Source: QHXW01 sp035297145 (GTDB taxonomy: Bacteria; Acidobacteriota; Terriglobia; Bryobacterales; Bryobacteraceae). Taken from it: 64,000 nucleotides of DNA. The translations under genes and the position numbers were made by a program. Every line of letters starts with the position of its first letter. Position 1 is the stretch's first letter. Shown one piece after another: positions 26,060 to 35,393 of this stretch. The DNA lies in contig DATGZN010000035.1 in assembly GCA_035297145.1 (NCBI GenBank), positions 1 to 64,000 on the forward strand, in the 5' to 3' direction. Under the pieces are notes generated by a model. It worked only from the letters and a program-made list of their open reading frames with translations. It was not told the DNA's origin and ran no database searches.

Positions 26060-28900
26060 ATGCTCACGATCCGCGCCATGTCGGATGGTAAAGGATATTC
26101 CGCCCGGTACCTGGAGCAGCGCGACTACTATGCCGAAGGTGAACGCGTCTTGGGTCTTTGGCGTGGCCGCGGAGCGGAACTGCTTAGACTCTCTGGCGAC
26201 GTCCGGACGGAGCAGTTCGAGGCGCTGCGCCAGGGGTGTGACCCACGCACTGGCGAATTTCTGCGCCAGCGCCAAAGCGCCGACCGTACAGCGACAGACG
26301 GCACCACACAGAGCCGGGGACGCAATCTCTACGACTTCACCTTCTCGGCACCCAAGTCAGTTTCTATCATGGCTAGCTTGGGACAAGACGATCGGCTGAC
26401 GGAAGCACACCGTCGGGCCGTGGACGAGACGCTGAAGGAGCTGGAAACTTGCGCCCAGACTCGCGTGCGACAAGACGGAGCCAACGAGGACCGCATGACT
26501 GGGAATCTGGTCTTGGCCGTGTATCAGCACGACACCAGTCGCGAACTCGATCCCCAGCTCCACACACACGCCGTCGCCGCCAACCTAACTTACGACGGCG
26601 CTGAGGCTCGCTGGAAAGCGCTGCAAGCTTCCGAAATCTACGACTGCCGTGCTTACCTCACGGAAGTCTACCGGAATGCGCTCGCTCGCGAGGTCCGGCG
26701 GCTGGGGTACGAGATCGTTGATCGTCGCAATGGCCGAGGCCGGAACCACGGATTCGAAATCCTGGGTATTTCGGAGAAGCTGCTCCAAGACTTCAGCCAG
26801 CGAAGCGCACAACGCAACCGGGCGATCGCGGAGTTCGTGCAACAAACGGGGCGCCAGCCGTCCGATAACGAGGTGGCGATCCTTGTGCGGGAGTCGCGGG
26901 CCGACAAGCAGGTCGAAATCGCAACCGAAGAGGTGCGAAGGCGGCAAAAAGCGCGGTTGACTCGTGAGAACGAAAGGAAGCTTGCCCAACTTCGAGAAGC
27001 GGCGTTGGCCCGCCCAGGAATGGGGGAAACCGATCAGCGGAGCGCCGCTGCCTGCCTTGAGTACGCCCAGCGGCACATCTTTGAGCGGGTCTCCGTGGCG
27101 CGGGTTGACGAGGTGTTAGCCGAAGCTCTGCGTTACGGAAGAGGTCACGTCGGCGTCGGAGAACTGAAAGGCCACCTGGCTCTCCAAGAGGCGGCTGGCA
27201 CTGTCCTGCGTGCCGGCCGGGAAGTGGCCACGCGCGAGAGCCTGGATCGCGAGCAGGAAATGGTTGAGCGACTCAACCGAGGGCTTGGGCGGTTCGAACG
27301 CCTGGGCCAGGGCGATTTCATTGTGTCCGACCGGCTTCGGCCCGAGCAAAGGAATGTGATCCACTTTCTGCTCGATTCCCGCGATTTAGCGATTAACCTG
27401 CGCGGCGCCGCGGGTACCGGCAAGACGGCCACGCTCCAGGAACTGCATCGCGGTTTACGAGAAGCGGGCCGTCGCGTTCTGGCGGTCGCCCCAACCATGA
27501 GTGCCGTTGAGGAATTGCAGAAGGTGGGTTTTGGGTCCGCCATGAGCCTGGAGAAGCTGTTGCAGGATCAGCGGGCACATCGCGAACTGCGGGGTAGCGT
27601 GGTGATTGTTGATGAAGCCGGCATGGTCTCTGGCAACCAGATGTCGCAATTACTCGGGCTGGCCGAGCGGCAGTCGGCCCGAATCGTTTTCAGCGGTGAC
27701 ACGCGGCAAATTCAGAGCGTTGAAGCGTGCGATGCTTTGCGCGTGCTGGAGAAGGAATCGCGGCTGAAAAGTTGCTCCCTCACCCAGGTTCAACGACAAA
27801 CGGCTGCGCAATATCGCGAAGCCATCCAGGAACTGCGCCGATCTCCGGAAAGGGGCTTCCTCAAACTCGAACAGATTGGCGCGATTCGCGAAGTAGCCTG
27901 GCGGGACAAAGCAAAGGCGGTTCAACAAGCCTACGACGAGCTCCTGGCGCTATCAAGCGCGAACGGACAAGAGCGCAGCGTTCTCGTGGTTTGTGCCACA
28001 CACGAGGAAATCGGGATCGTGACCGCAGCCATTCGTCAACAGCGCATCGAAGCCGGCAACCTTGGCCAGAGCATTCTTCTCGAACGCAATGTGCCGCTGA
28101 ACTGGACCACGGCCCAGAAGGGTGACGCTCGCAACTTCCACGAGGGTCAGATCCTGGAGTTTCATCGTGCTGTAAAGGGTGCCACCAAGAATGAAACGCT
28201 CCAAGTTGCTGGTGTCAGGGCCAACAAGGTCGTCGCACGCAATGCCAACGGCGAGGAGCGAGAGTTCACTTGCAAGCAAGCCAAATGCTTCGACGTTTAC
28301 GAGCGCCGCGACATCGAGGTCGCGCCGAACGATCGGCTCTTGTTGACCGCGAATCGGCGGGAAGCGGAACTCCGTGTGACCAACGGCGAACTGGTCACCG
28401 TTTCCGGAGTCGACGGCCAAGGGCGGATTCAGCTTCAGGACGGCCGAGTTCTGCCGGAAGCCTACAGACATTTCGATCACGGTTATGCCGTCACTGCTCA
28501 TCGCAGCCAGGGCAAGTCGGTCGACGCCGTTGTCATCTCCGGTGACGCCATGAAGAAAGAGCTGTTCTACGTGGCTGCATCGCGTGGCCGGGAAAGTGTG
28601 ACGGTGGTGACGAGCGATCGGGAGTTGCTACGCGAATCCGTTGCCCGTTCCGGCGCTCGGCAATCTGCATCCGAGTTGGCACGCATGGTGCAGCGGCGCT
28701 CGGCTTTCCAGCGAGGTCAACTGCGAGGCCTTTCGGCGGCTCGCCGGCTAGCCCGCGACGCGGCGATCCAATGCGAACGGGTGGAGCACCGGGTCGTGCC
28801 GACACGAGAACTGAATCACGAGGTGACGCGTAAGGTTCCGGTTCGTGAGTACCAAACGGAGCGAAGGTTGGAACGAGGTGGGTATGACATCGGCAGGTGA
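26060..28900 (+). CDS. traI: MobF (TrwC/TraI-like) relaxase-helicase
   Basis: A 946-aa protein starting at the ATG at 26060. The N-terminal 300 residues are a TrwC relaxase domain: nucleophilic tyrosines early (SARYLEQRDYY) and the metal-binding histidines in PQLHTHAVAAN (about residues 168-170). Then comes a superfamily-1 helicase: Walker A RGAAGTGKTATL near residue 450, motif II VVIVDEAGMVS, and late helicase motif VTAHRSQGKSVDAV. It nicks oriT and unwinds the strand for transfer. The frame is intact. It is the last core gene of the mobilization module; no coupling protein or mating-pair genes follow. Confidence 0.93.
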   Translation: MLTIRAMSDGKGYSARYLEQRDYYAEGERVLGLWRGRGAELLRLSGDVRTEQFEALRQGCDPRTGEFLRQRQSADRTATDGTTQSRGRNLYDFTFSAPKSVSIMASLGQDDRLTEAHRRAVDETLKELETCAQTRVRQDGANEDRMTGNLVLAVYQHDTSRELDPQLHTHAVAANLTYDGAEARWKALQASEIYDCRAYLTEVYRNALAREVRRLGYEIVDRRNGRGRNHGFEILGISEKLLQDFSQRSAQRNRAIAEFVQQTGRQPSDNEVAILVRESRADKQVEIATEEVRRRQKARLTRENERKLAQLREAALARPGMGETDQRSAAACLEYAQRHIFERVSVARVDEVLAEALRYGRGHVGVGELKGHLALQEAAGTVLRAGREVATRESLDREQEMVERLNRGLGRFERLGQGDFIVSDRLRPEQRNVIHFLLDSRDLAINLRGAAGTGKTATLQELHRGLREAGRRVLAVAPTMSAVEELQKVGFGSAMSLEKLLQDQRAHRELRGSVVIVDEAGMVSGNQMSQLLGLAERQSARIVFSGDTRQIQSVEACDALRVLEKESRLKSCSLTQVQRQTAAQYREAIQELRRSPERGFLKLEQIGAIREVAWRDKAKAVQQAYDELLALSSANGQERSVLVVCATHEEIGIVTAAIRQQRIEAGNLGQSILLERNVPLNWTTAQKGDARNFHEGQILEFHRAVKGATKNETLQVAGVRANKVVARNANGEEREFTCKQAKCFDVYERRDIEVAPNDRLLLTANRREAELRVTNGELVTVSGVDGQGRIQLQDGRVLPEAYRHFDHGYAVTAHRSQGKSVDAVVISGDAMKKELFYVAASRGRESVTVVTSDRELLRESVARSGARQSASELARMVQRRSAFQRGQLRGLSAARRLARDAAIQCERVEHRVVPTRELNHEVTRKVPVREYQTERRLERGGYDIGR

Positions 28901-29219
28901 AACCAAACCCTGGACTACCAATTCGGATGGGCGCATCCTTGGTCTCGAAGTGATCTTGTTGAGGCAGGTGATCGTGCTGCCCTGGAATCAATTTCTGTAC
29001 GCCGAAGGAGGCGATGATGAAGTGCGGGCCGTGTTCACAACCCACGATGTGGTCGCAAAGGGCAGCGGTCTAGCTTCGCTGCTCTCGGATCTGGCGGCGC
29101 AGCAGGTTACGAGATTGAAGGAGCCAACTCGGGCTGAACGGTTTACGCACCCAGCCGGCGCGCGCATCACCGAGCTTCACGTGCGCAAGGCGGAGCAGGC
29201 TGGCGACTCAGGGTCGTAG
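28884..29219 (+). CDS. hypothetical protein overlapping the relaxase gene
   Basis: A 111-aa protein starting inside the last codons of the relaxase gene (ATG at 28884, behind GAGGTGGG). The core is beta-rich (RILGLEVILLRQVIVLPWNQ) without motifs. Overlap with traI suggests coupling. Function unknown. Confidence 0.55.
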   Translation: MTSAGETKPWTTNSDGRILGLEVILLRQVIVLPWNQFLYAEGGDDEVRAVFTTHDVVAKGSGLASLLSDLAAQQVTRLKEPTRAERFTHPAGARITELHVRKAEQAGDSGS

Positions 29220-29335
29220 GCCATTAGCAGCGCAGGGAAAGCATGGCACTCCCCGGCTTCGCCACAGTATCAATGCCCAGGAAAAGTGCGGATCCCTGCC
29301 TCGTAGCCGTAAAATAGCGATAGGGCCTGTTTGAG

Positions 29336-29659
29336 ATGATGCCGACAAGCGACTACGTCGAAATCCGCAACGGCGGCTACTACGTGGCCGGCACTCGCAT
29401 CGGCCTGGATGTGGTGGTTTACGACTTCCGGGGTGGGCGGTCGGCGGAAGCCATTTTCGAGGCTTACCCGTCTATTGGATCGCTGGCGAAGGTCTACGGA
29501 GCGATCACCTTTGTCCTAGAACATCCAAAGGAAATCGAAGCCTACCTGGAAGATCAGGATCGCCTCTTCGAGGAATTCAAGGCCCAGCACCCCCTCACAC
29601 CCGACATGATGGAGCGGTTTGAGCGCGCAAAGCGTGAAAGGTCTCCGAAGCAGGCTTGA
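29336..29659 (+). CDS. DUF433 protein, putative antitoxin
   Basis: A 107-aa protein with the DUF433 signature: YYVAGTRIGLDVVVYDFRGG, then EAIFEAYPSIGSLAKVYGAI. DUF433 proteins are usually paired with a DUF5615 PIN-like protein, as here, and are regarded as antitoxins. The stop overlaps the next start by 4 bases (TTGA). Confidence 0.8.
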   Translation: MMPTSDYVEIRNGGYYVAGTRIGLDVVVYDFRGGRSAEAIFEAYPSIGSLAKVYGAITFVLEHPKEIEAYLEDQDRLFEEFKAQHPLTPDMMERFERAKRERSPKQA

Positions 29660-30003
29660 GCATCCGGTTCCAGGCCGACGCCGACCTGAACCCTGAGGTG
29701 GGGCGAGGATTGCGTCGGCGAGAACCGGCGATTGATTTCCGTGCTGCCATCGGGGTAATCGCGGACGGCACTCCCGATTCAGAAGTTCTTCGGATTGCAG
29801 CAAATGATGGGCGTGTACTGGTTTCACGAGACGTTGCAACGATGCCGCAGCAGTTCGCTGGCTTCGTTGCGCAACACGAGTCTCCAGGGCTGCTGCTGGT
29901 CCCCTCGCGCAGGTCGATAGGAGCTGCAATCGACGGGCTGTTGTTGGTGTGGTTGACCTGGGAGCCAGAAGACCTGCGCAACCAGGCTCGGTGGCTTCCT
30001 TAG
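29656..30003 (+). CDS. DUF5615 PIN-like protein, putative toxin
   Basis: A 115-aa protein starting from a TTG that overlaps the DUF433 stop. It has the PIN-like pattern of conserved acids: FQADADLNPEVGRGLRRR, DSEVLRIAANDGRVLVSRD. DUF5615 is a predicted RNase partner of DUF433. Toxicity has not been shown for this pair. Its position beside the relaxase suggests a maintenance role for the element. Confidence 0.75.
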   Translation: MSIRFQADADLNPEVGRGLRRREPAIDFRAAIGVIADGTPDSEVLRIAANDGRVLVSRDVATMPQQFAGFVAQHESPGLLLVPSRRSIGAAIDGLLLVWLTWEPEDLRNQARWLP

Positions 30004-30051
30004 GGGTGCTTCGGAGAGCGCAAGGAGCAAGTCTTCAGAAAGACACCATCC

Positions 30052-30068
30052 CTAAGCCTTCGGCTTAG
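30052..30068 (+). other. 7-bp hairpin, possible oriT or terminator element
   Basis: CTAAGCC-TTC-GGCTTAG, a perfect inverted repeat with a 3-base loop, not followed by a U-run. A second small inverted repeat (GCGCG/CGCGC) lies just after it at about 30073-30090. Both stand immediately before the phased direct repeats, as is common in transfer origins. Confidence 0.45.
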
Positions 30069-30097
30069 AGTTGCGCGGGCCTTCGCGCCATGCTCCC

Positions 30098-30147
30098 ATC
30101 AAGCGTTTATCAAGCTTGTGTCAAGTATTCATCAAGCTCCTATCAAG
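30098..30147 (+). repeat. five NTCAAG repeats at exact 11-bp spacing
   Basis: ATCAAG or GTCAAG begins at 30098, 30109, 30120, 30131 and 30142, precisely 11 bases apart, so all face the same side of the helix. They lie about 50 bases before the gene at 30198. Short phased repeats of this type bind relaxosome or partition proteins or an autoregulator. Confidence 0.75.
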
Positions 30148-30197
30148 TCATTTTCCAGGTCTCTTGCGGTACAGTAGAAACAGGCTTGCTGACCGTC

Positions 30198-30626
30198 ATG
30201 GACGCCAAATTCCGGGACATCCTCGACGCCTTACCCGAAAAACTGACGCGCTCCCGCCTGGAGCCGTATCGCGAACTCATCGGTGAACTCCGCCGTCGCC
30301 GTCGGACGTACCTCGACATCGCCCAAATCCTCGCTGAGAAATGCCAAGTTCAAGTGACAGCCAGCGGTGTTCACGATTTCGTGCGAAGGAGATTGCGGAC
30401 CAAAAGGACGCCAGCCGTACCCAGATCTTCGAGTGGGGAAGGAAAGGGAGTCGGCCACCTGAAAGCGGAGGTAGGCGCCGTAAAGATCTCGGCCAACTCT
30501 CCATCGGATGATGTCCAACGAAAGATCGCAGCGCTGAAAGCTCGAAAGCCAGGTGTGAAGGCAACAAAGGAGGGGTTTCAATTCGATCCTAGCGAACCGC
30601 TTCGGCTTAACAAGCCGGAGCGGTAA
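30198..30626 (+). CDS. basic DNA-binding-like protein, possible relaxosome accessory
   Basis: A 142-aa protein from the ATG at 30198. The first 75 residues are helical and contain an HTH-like stretch (RRTYLDIAQILAEKCQVQV, then TASGVHDFVRRRLR); the remainder is a basic, flexible tail. Proteins with this opening occur in plasmid transfer or partition loci, similar in size to TraK/TrwA-like accessories; this is a resemblance only. The five phased repeats directly upstream are its likely binding site. Confidence 0.6.
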   Translation: MDAKFRDILDALPEKLTRSRLEPYRELIGELRRRRRTYLDIAQILAEKCQVQVTASGVHDFVRRRLRTKRTPAVPRSSSGEGKGVGHLKAEVGAVKISANSPSDDVQRKIAALKARKPGVKATKEGFQFDPSEPLRLNKPER

Positions 30627-30838
30627 AATTGGCTGCTCGCCAGCCGAAACATCTGGGGGTGCGCGCAAGTTCCCGCTAAGAACGGCGCCGCTGGCCGCAA
30701 ACGCGACGGCGTGCGCCAACAGCCGCTGTTCTCGGGCTCCTTGCTGTCGGAGGAATACCGGCAGGCGAATCGCCACCGCTGATAGAGATAACGGAATCGC
30801 GAGTCGCAGATCTCACTGCACATGCTCGATGACGGTCG

Positions 30839-31330
30839 TCAATGGCTAAACGCTGAGGCCACTGTGTTGAACGGCAGGACTTCGCCGCCATGTTTGCGCA
30901 CGAACTGCATCGCTTCACTTCGCTTGCTAAATGCAATAAGGCTCGGTAAGCACCGGTCATAGCGAAGATCCGCCGCGCGCTTGTCAGTATCGAGCAGTTC
31001 GTGTGTTCTCACGCACATGTTCACGTCACTGCCCCTTACGATGAAAGCGTCATTCGGAGAGAGCTTCGCTCCCGTGGGGAAAGCACTCAATTCCGTAACC
31101 CGGACCGGTTTGCCTTCCTGCTCATGCTCAGAAAGCGCGCAGGCAGGACAACAAAACAGCCTCGGTTTTCCATTGATCATCGCCACCGTCCGTGAATGCG
31201 CGTGTATTGCCCTCTGGCAGGCATAACACTGCTCTGCTTGTGTGCCACGGTAAGTGCTGAATGCAGAGTACGCAATGCCGATCGCAACGGCCAATACTGC
31301 GATCACCGCGAACCAGCGTTTGCCTGTCAT
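30839..31330 (-). CDS. NosL-like membrane-anchored copper protein
   Basis: A 163-aa protein from the ATG at 31330, with a membrane anchor (WFAVIAVLAVAIGIAYSAF). The outside part has cysteine pairs typical of NosL-like or heavy-metal proteins (CYACQRAIHAHS, LFCCPACALSEHE) and the NosL-like end KRSEAMQFVRKHGGEVLPF. NosL binds Cu(I) at the outer face of the membrane. It ends the minus-strand copper cluster. Confidence 0.7.
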   Translation of the reverse strand: MTGKRWFAVIAVLAVAIGIAYSAFSTYRGTQAEQCYACQRAIHAHSRTVAMINGKPRLFCCPACALSEHEQEGKPVRVTELSAFPTGAKLSPNDAFIVRGSDVNMCVRTHELLDTDKRAADLRYDRCLPSLIAFSKRSEAMQFVRKHGGEVLPFNTVASAFSH

Positions 31331-31386
31331 TAATAGTTTCCTATTCCATTCTAAGGCCGGCCGCATCGCACCCGGCACTCCAGTCC

Positions 31387-32169
31387 TTACTTTCCGTCCG
31401 CCCCGGCTTCCCGATACGAAGTGAGGATCTGGAGCCCCTTGGAGCGATTCAGCCGCAGCCATAGATCGTCATACCGGGCCTCTTCAAGCCGTTGTTTCAG
31501 CTCGAAATTGAATTGCTTCCGACTGCCATAGTCCAACCTCGCCCTCTCGAACGTCGTGATCGTAAACGCGAATGGTCCCGAGCTGCTGACGTTGTCGATG
31601 TCCTCGTAGCGCCAGGTACGCGATTCGCCTTTCTTTGCCGATTTGTAGACGATCTCGTTGGCACTCACCTGGAGCACTCCCTCGTCGCCGCCGAACCCGG
31701 TCAGATGTTTGGCGGGAATCTCCCACAGCACGGTCGCCGGACGGTCAGCGATGACGGCCACGAATCGCTGGTCGAGGCGAGCTTTGAGGACTTGGTACAC
31801 GTTCTCAAAGCTGTCGTCGGAGACGAGGTCGAACTCGTATTCCCGGTCCGCGCCCAGCTTCCACTTGTTGTCCTTATACGTGAGAACCGTAACTGTCTTC
31901 GGGGAGATCTTCAACTGCTGAATATCCTGATAATCCCAGTGCCACGCATGCGGATGCTTCGGTGTCTTGGCGTCCCTGTATTTCTCCTGAAACGACACGC
32001 CGGTGTCGCTGATCGTCAGCGTCCCGAGACCGCCGGCTTTTCTGATGTGCGGCGGGCGCGAGTGCCCGTGCCAGGCTTCATATTGAAAGCTCTGCTGCGC
32101 AAACATCGCCTGCAGCAGCAGCAGGCCGCCTATGAACGCGATAGCTCTTTTTTCAGCTCGAAATTCCAT
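31387..32169 (-). CDS. secreted protein of unknown function in the copper operon
   Basis: A 260-aa protein. I start at the ATG at 32169, 7 bases after GAGG; a second ATG at 32175 is too close to it. The signal peptide is AIAFIGGLLLLQAMFAQ. The mature region is beta-rich with many Trp/Tyr (HAWHWDYQDIQQLKISPK) and resembles two PH-like or lipocalin-like repeats (GTLTISDTGVSFQ, GVLQVSANEIVYKS). Its start lies inside the end of cusA, so it is co-translated with it. Confidence 0.6.
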   Translation of the reverse strand: MEFRAEKRAIAFIGGLLLLQAMFAQQSFQYEAWHGHSRPPHIRKAGGLGTLTISDTGVSFQEKYRDAKTPKHPHAWHWDYQDIQQLKISPKTVTVLTYKDNKWKLGADREYEFDLVSDDSFENVYQVLKARLDQRFVAVIADRPATVLWEIPAKHLTGFGGDEGVLQVSANEIVYKSAKKGESRTWRYEDIDNVSSSGPFAFTITTFERARLDYGSRKQFNFELKQRLEEARYDDLWLRLNRSKGLQILTSYREAGADGK

Positions 32170-35100
32170 TTCCATACCTCGTAGACTGCCGGATAAACAA
32201 CCAATTCAAGTAGAAATGATGTGAAGATGCCGCCAATCATGGGGGCGGCAATGCGCTTCATCACGTCAGCTCCAGTGCCGACCGACCACATGATCGGCAC
32301 CAGGCCCATAAACATAGTTGCGACCGTCATGAACTTCGGACGAATCCGTTTCACCGCGCCGTGCATGATCGCGTCTTGAAGATCCTGAAGGCTCCGGAGT
32401 TTGCCGTCGGCTTTCGCCTGATCGTGGGCCAAATCCAGGTACAACATCATGAATACGCCGGTTTCCGCATCCACTCCCATCAGCGCTATCAAGCCCACCC
32501 ATACTCCGATGCTCATGTTGTATCCGAGCAGATAGAGGAACCAGACGGCGCCTACGGCTGAGAACGGTACGGCGAGGATGATGATCAGCGTCTTTGTCAT
32601 CGACTTCGTGTTGATGTACAGCAACAGGATGATGAGAAAGATCGTGAGCGGGAGCACGACCGTCAGCTTTTCGCGAACTCGTTGCATGGCCTCGTATTGG
32701 CCGCTCCAGGCGAACGAATATCCGGCTGGAAGCTTCATGTTATCGCGCACCACCTTCTTGGCCTCCTCAACATAGCTGCCGATGTCGCGGCCGGCGACAT
32801 CCACGTACACGTAACCATTCAGCATTCCGTTCTCGTCCCGCAACATCGCCGGGCCACTCACTGTGCGAATCTCGGCCAGCTGCGCCAGTGGAATCTGAGT
32901 CTGACCGTCCATCGCCGGCACCAGAACGCGGCCCAGTGCGGCTGGGTCACTGCGGTAATCCCGCATGTACCGTACGTTCACGGGATAGCGCTCGCGGCCT
33001 TCGATCGTGGTGGTGATATTCTCGCCGCCAATGGCGCTCATGACGACATCCTGCGCTTTGTCGATGCTCAAGCCATAACGCGCCAACTCGTCACGGTCCC
33101 ACTTGAAATCGAGGAAGTAACCACCGCTGGTGCGTTCAGAGAAAACGCTTCGCGTCCCCTGCACCTTCGGCAGCAGCGCTTCGATCTGCGTGCCGAGATC
33201 TTCAATCTTCTTGATGTCAGCCCCGTAGATCTTGATTCCGACAGGCGTTCGGACACCCGTCGTCAGCATGTCCACTCGCGCCTTGATGGGCATAGTCCAT
33301 GCGTTCGAAGTGCCGGGAATTTTGAGCGCCTGGTTCATCTCTTCGACCAATTGGTCGGTTGAGATGTGATCCGGCGTGAACCTGCGGAATATGGCCTTCG
33401 CCCATTCGGGCGCCCAGGAGGAGTACCACGTGTCCGTTTTCCTCCACTGTGTCTCTGGCTTTAAGACGATAACCGTCTCCATCATCGAGAACGGAGCGGG
33501 GTCGGTGGACGTTTCCGCGCGACCCGCCTTGCCTAGGACAGTGGATACTTCGGGGAACCGCTTAATAATGCGATCCTGCACCTGCATCAACTGCTGCGCC
33601 TGCGTGACGGAAATGCCGGGAAGCGTCGAAGGCATGTAGAGCAGCGAGCCCTCGTCCAATGGCGGCATGAATTCAGAACCCAATTTCTCGAAGACTGGAA
33701 CTGTAAAGATGACTACAGCCAGTGCCGCGGCGATGACCAGCCACTTCAAACGCAACGCCCAGGCACACACGGGTTCGTATAGCCGGATGAGGATTTTGCT
33801 GATCGGGTGATTCTCCTCCGAGCGGATCTTGCCCACGAGAATTGCGTTCGTCACTCGAGCCAGCCAGCGCGGCCGGAACTCGAAATTCTTCATGTGGGTG
33901 AACAGCAGCCGCATAGCGGGATCGAGCGTGATCGCCAGAACCGCGGCGATGATCATGGAGAAGTTCTTCGTATATGCGAGCGGTTTGAACAGACGGCCTT
34001 CTTGAGCTTCCAGTGTCAGGACCGGGAGGAACGCGACCGCGATAACCAGAAGCGCAAAGAAACTCGGCCCTCCGACTTCTTTCACTGCATCGACCACGAC
34101 TCGGTGATAGTCCTGTTTGCGGCCTGTACGCTCCCATTCTTCAAGCTTCTTGTGAGTCTGCTCTACTACTACGATCGCCGCATCCACCATAGCTCCGACG
34201 GCGATAGCAATCCCGCCGAGCGACATGATATTCGAGGTCAAGCCCATCGCCTTCATGGGAATGAACGCAATGATGACCGCCACCGGAATGGTGATGATCG
34301 GGATGATGGCGCTTGGAATGTGCCACAGAAAGACCATGATGACGATCGCCACGATGATCAACTCTTCGGTCAGCGTGTGTTTCAGGTTCTCGATGGAGCG
34401 CAGAATCAATTCGGAGCGATCATAGGCGCTAACGATTTTCACGCCTGGAGGAAGGCCTGGTTCGATGTCGTGGAGTTTCTGCTTCACGCGATCGATCACT
34501 TCGAGTGCGTTCTCGCCCTGCCTCATGATCACGATCCCGGCCACGGTCTCCCCAGTTCCGTTCCAGTCTGCAACTCCTCGGCGGATATCCGGGCCGAGCG
34601 CCACGTCCCCCACATCCGCGATGCGAACCGGGACCCCGCTTGGATTCCTAGCCAGCACGATCTTGCCGATGTCGTCAGTCGATTGCGCGTACCCGCGGCC
34701 ACGCACCATATATTCGGCGCCGGTGAATTCGACCAATCGCCCTCCGACGTCGTTGTTGCCGCTGCGGACCGCCTCCACGACTTTGCTAATCGGGATGTTG
34801 AATGACTGGAGTTTATTGGGGTCAACATTGACCTGGTATTGCCGCACGAAGCCGCCGAGTGGCGCGACCTCGGCGACGCCCGGAACTGACTTCAGGTAAT
34901 AGCGCAGATACCAATCCTGATAGCTGCGCAAGTCAGCGAGGCTCTGTTTGCCTGTCGTGTCGATCAGGGCGTATTCAAACACCCATCCAATGCCCGTAGC
35001 ATCCGGTCCGAGTTCGGTTTTGACCCCCTGGGGCAGTCGCAGTAGGACGTTCGAGAGGTATTCCAGTGTGCGGGAACGCGCCCAATAAATGTCCGTGCCT

Positions 35101-35393
35101 TCGTCGAAGATGATGTAGACATACGAGTACCCGAAGTCTGAAAATCCACGTACATCCTTAACTTTCGGTGCGCCCAGCATAGCGGTGACGAGCGGATATG
35201 TGACCTGGTCTTCCATGATGTCCGGGCTGCGGTCCCACCGCGAATAGACAATCACCTGGGTGTCGCTCATGTCGGGTAATGCATCAAGCGGTACGGTCCG
35301 CATGGACCACAACCCGCCCATCACTGCCGCCGCGATCAGGATGAAGACCACGATCTTGTTCTTGGCCGAGAACTCGATGATGGTGTTAATCAC
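32130..35393 (-). CDS. cusA: CusA-type heavy-metal RND efflux pump
   Basis: A 1087-aa inner-membrane pump of the HME-RND family (normal length about 1040-1090). The monovalent Cu(I)/Ag(I) type is supported by GAMVDAAIVVVE in TM4 and by the three methionine sites of CusA: LLYMPSTLPG, APFSMMETVI and VDMLTTGVRTP. The N-terminal signature PLDALPDMSDTQVIVYSRWD is typical. It exports periplasmic or cytoplasmic copper or silver with CusB and CusC, encoded just upstream (4-base overlap with cusB). Confidence 0.92.
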   Translation of the reverse strand: MINTIIEFSAKNKIVVFILIAAAVMGGLWSMRTVPLDALPDMSDTQVIVYSRWDRSPDIMEDQVTYPLVTAMLGAPKVKDVRGFSDFGYSYVYIIFDEGTDIYWARSRTLEYLSNVLLRLPQGVKTELGPDATGIGWVFEYALIDTTGKQSLADLRSYQDWYLRYYLKSVPGVAEVAPLGGFVRQYQVNVDPNKLQSFNIPISKVVEAVRSGNNDVGGRLVEFTGAEYMVRGRGYAQSTDDIGKIVLARNPSGVPVRIADVGDVALGPDIRRGVADWNGTGETVAGIVIMRQGENALEVIDRVKQKLHDIEPGLPPGVKIVSAYDRSELILRSIENLKHTLTEELIIVAIVIMVFLWHIPSAIIPIITIPVAVIIAFIPMKAMGLTSNIMSLGGIAIAVGAMVDAAIVVVEQTHKKLEEWERTGRKQDYHRVVVDAVKEVGGPSFFALLVIAVAFLPVLTLEAQEGRLFKPLAYTKNFSMIIAAVLAITLDPAMRLLFTHMKNFEFRPRWLARVTNAILVGKIRSEENHPISKILIRLYEPVCAWALRLKWLVIAAALAVVIFTVPVFEKLGSEFMPPLDEGSLLYMPSTLPGISVTQAQQLMQVQDRIIKRFPEVSTVLGKAGRAETSTDPAPFSMMETVIVLKPETQWRKTDTWYSSWAPEWAKAIFRRFTPDHISTDQLVEEMNQALKIPGTSNAWTMPIKARVDMLTTGVRTPVGIKIYGADIKKIEDLGTQIEALLPKVQGTRSVFSERTSGGYFLDFKWDRDELARYGLSIDKAQDVVMSAIGGENITTTIEGRERYPVNVRYMRDYRSDPAALGRVLVPAMDGQTQIPLAQLAEIRTVSGPAMLRDENGMLNGYVYVDVAGRDIGSYVEEAKKVVRDNMKLPAGYSFAWSGQYEAMQRVREKLTVVLPLTIFLIILLLYINTKSMTKTLIIILAVPFSAVGAVWFLYLLGYNMSIGVWVGLIALMGVDAETGVFMMLYLDLAHDQAKADGKLRSLQDLQDAIMHGAVKRIRPKFMTVATMFMGLVPIMWSVGTGADVMKRIAAPMIGGIFTSFLLELVVYPAVYEVWKWNFELKKELSRS

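Noticed and set aside
33807..34805. Long plus-strand ORF (332 aa) opposite cusA
   Set aside because: It is antisense to a clear CusA; composition (many His/Asp) is a shadow of the GC-rich coding strand.
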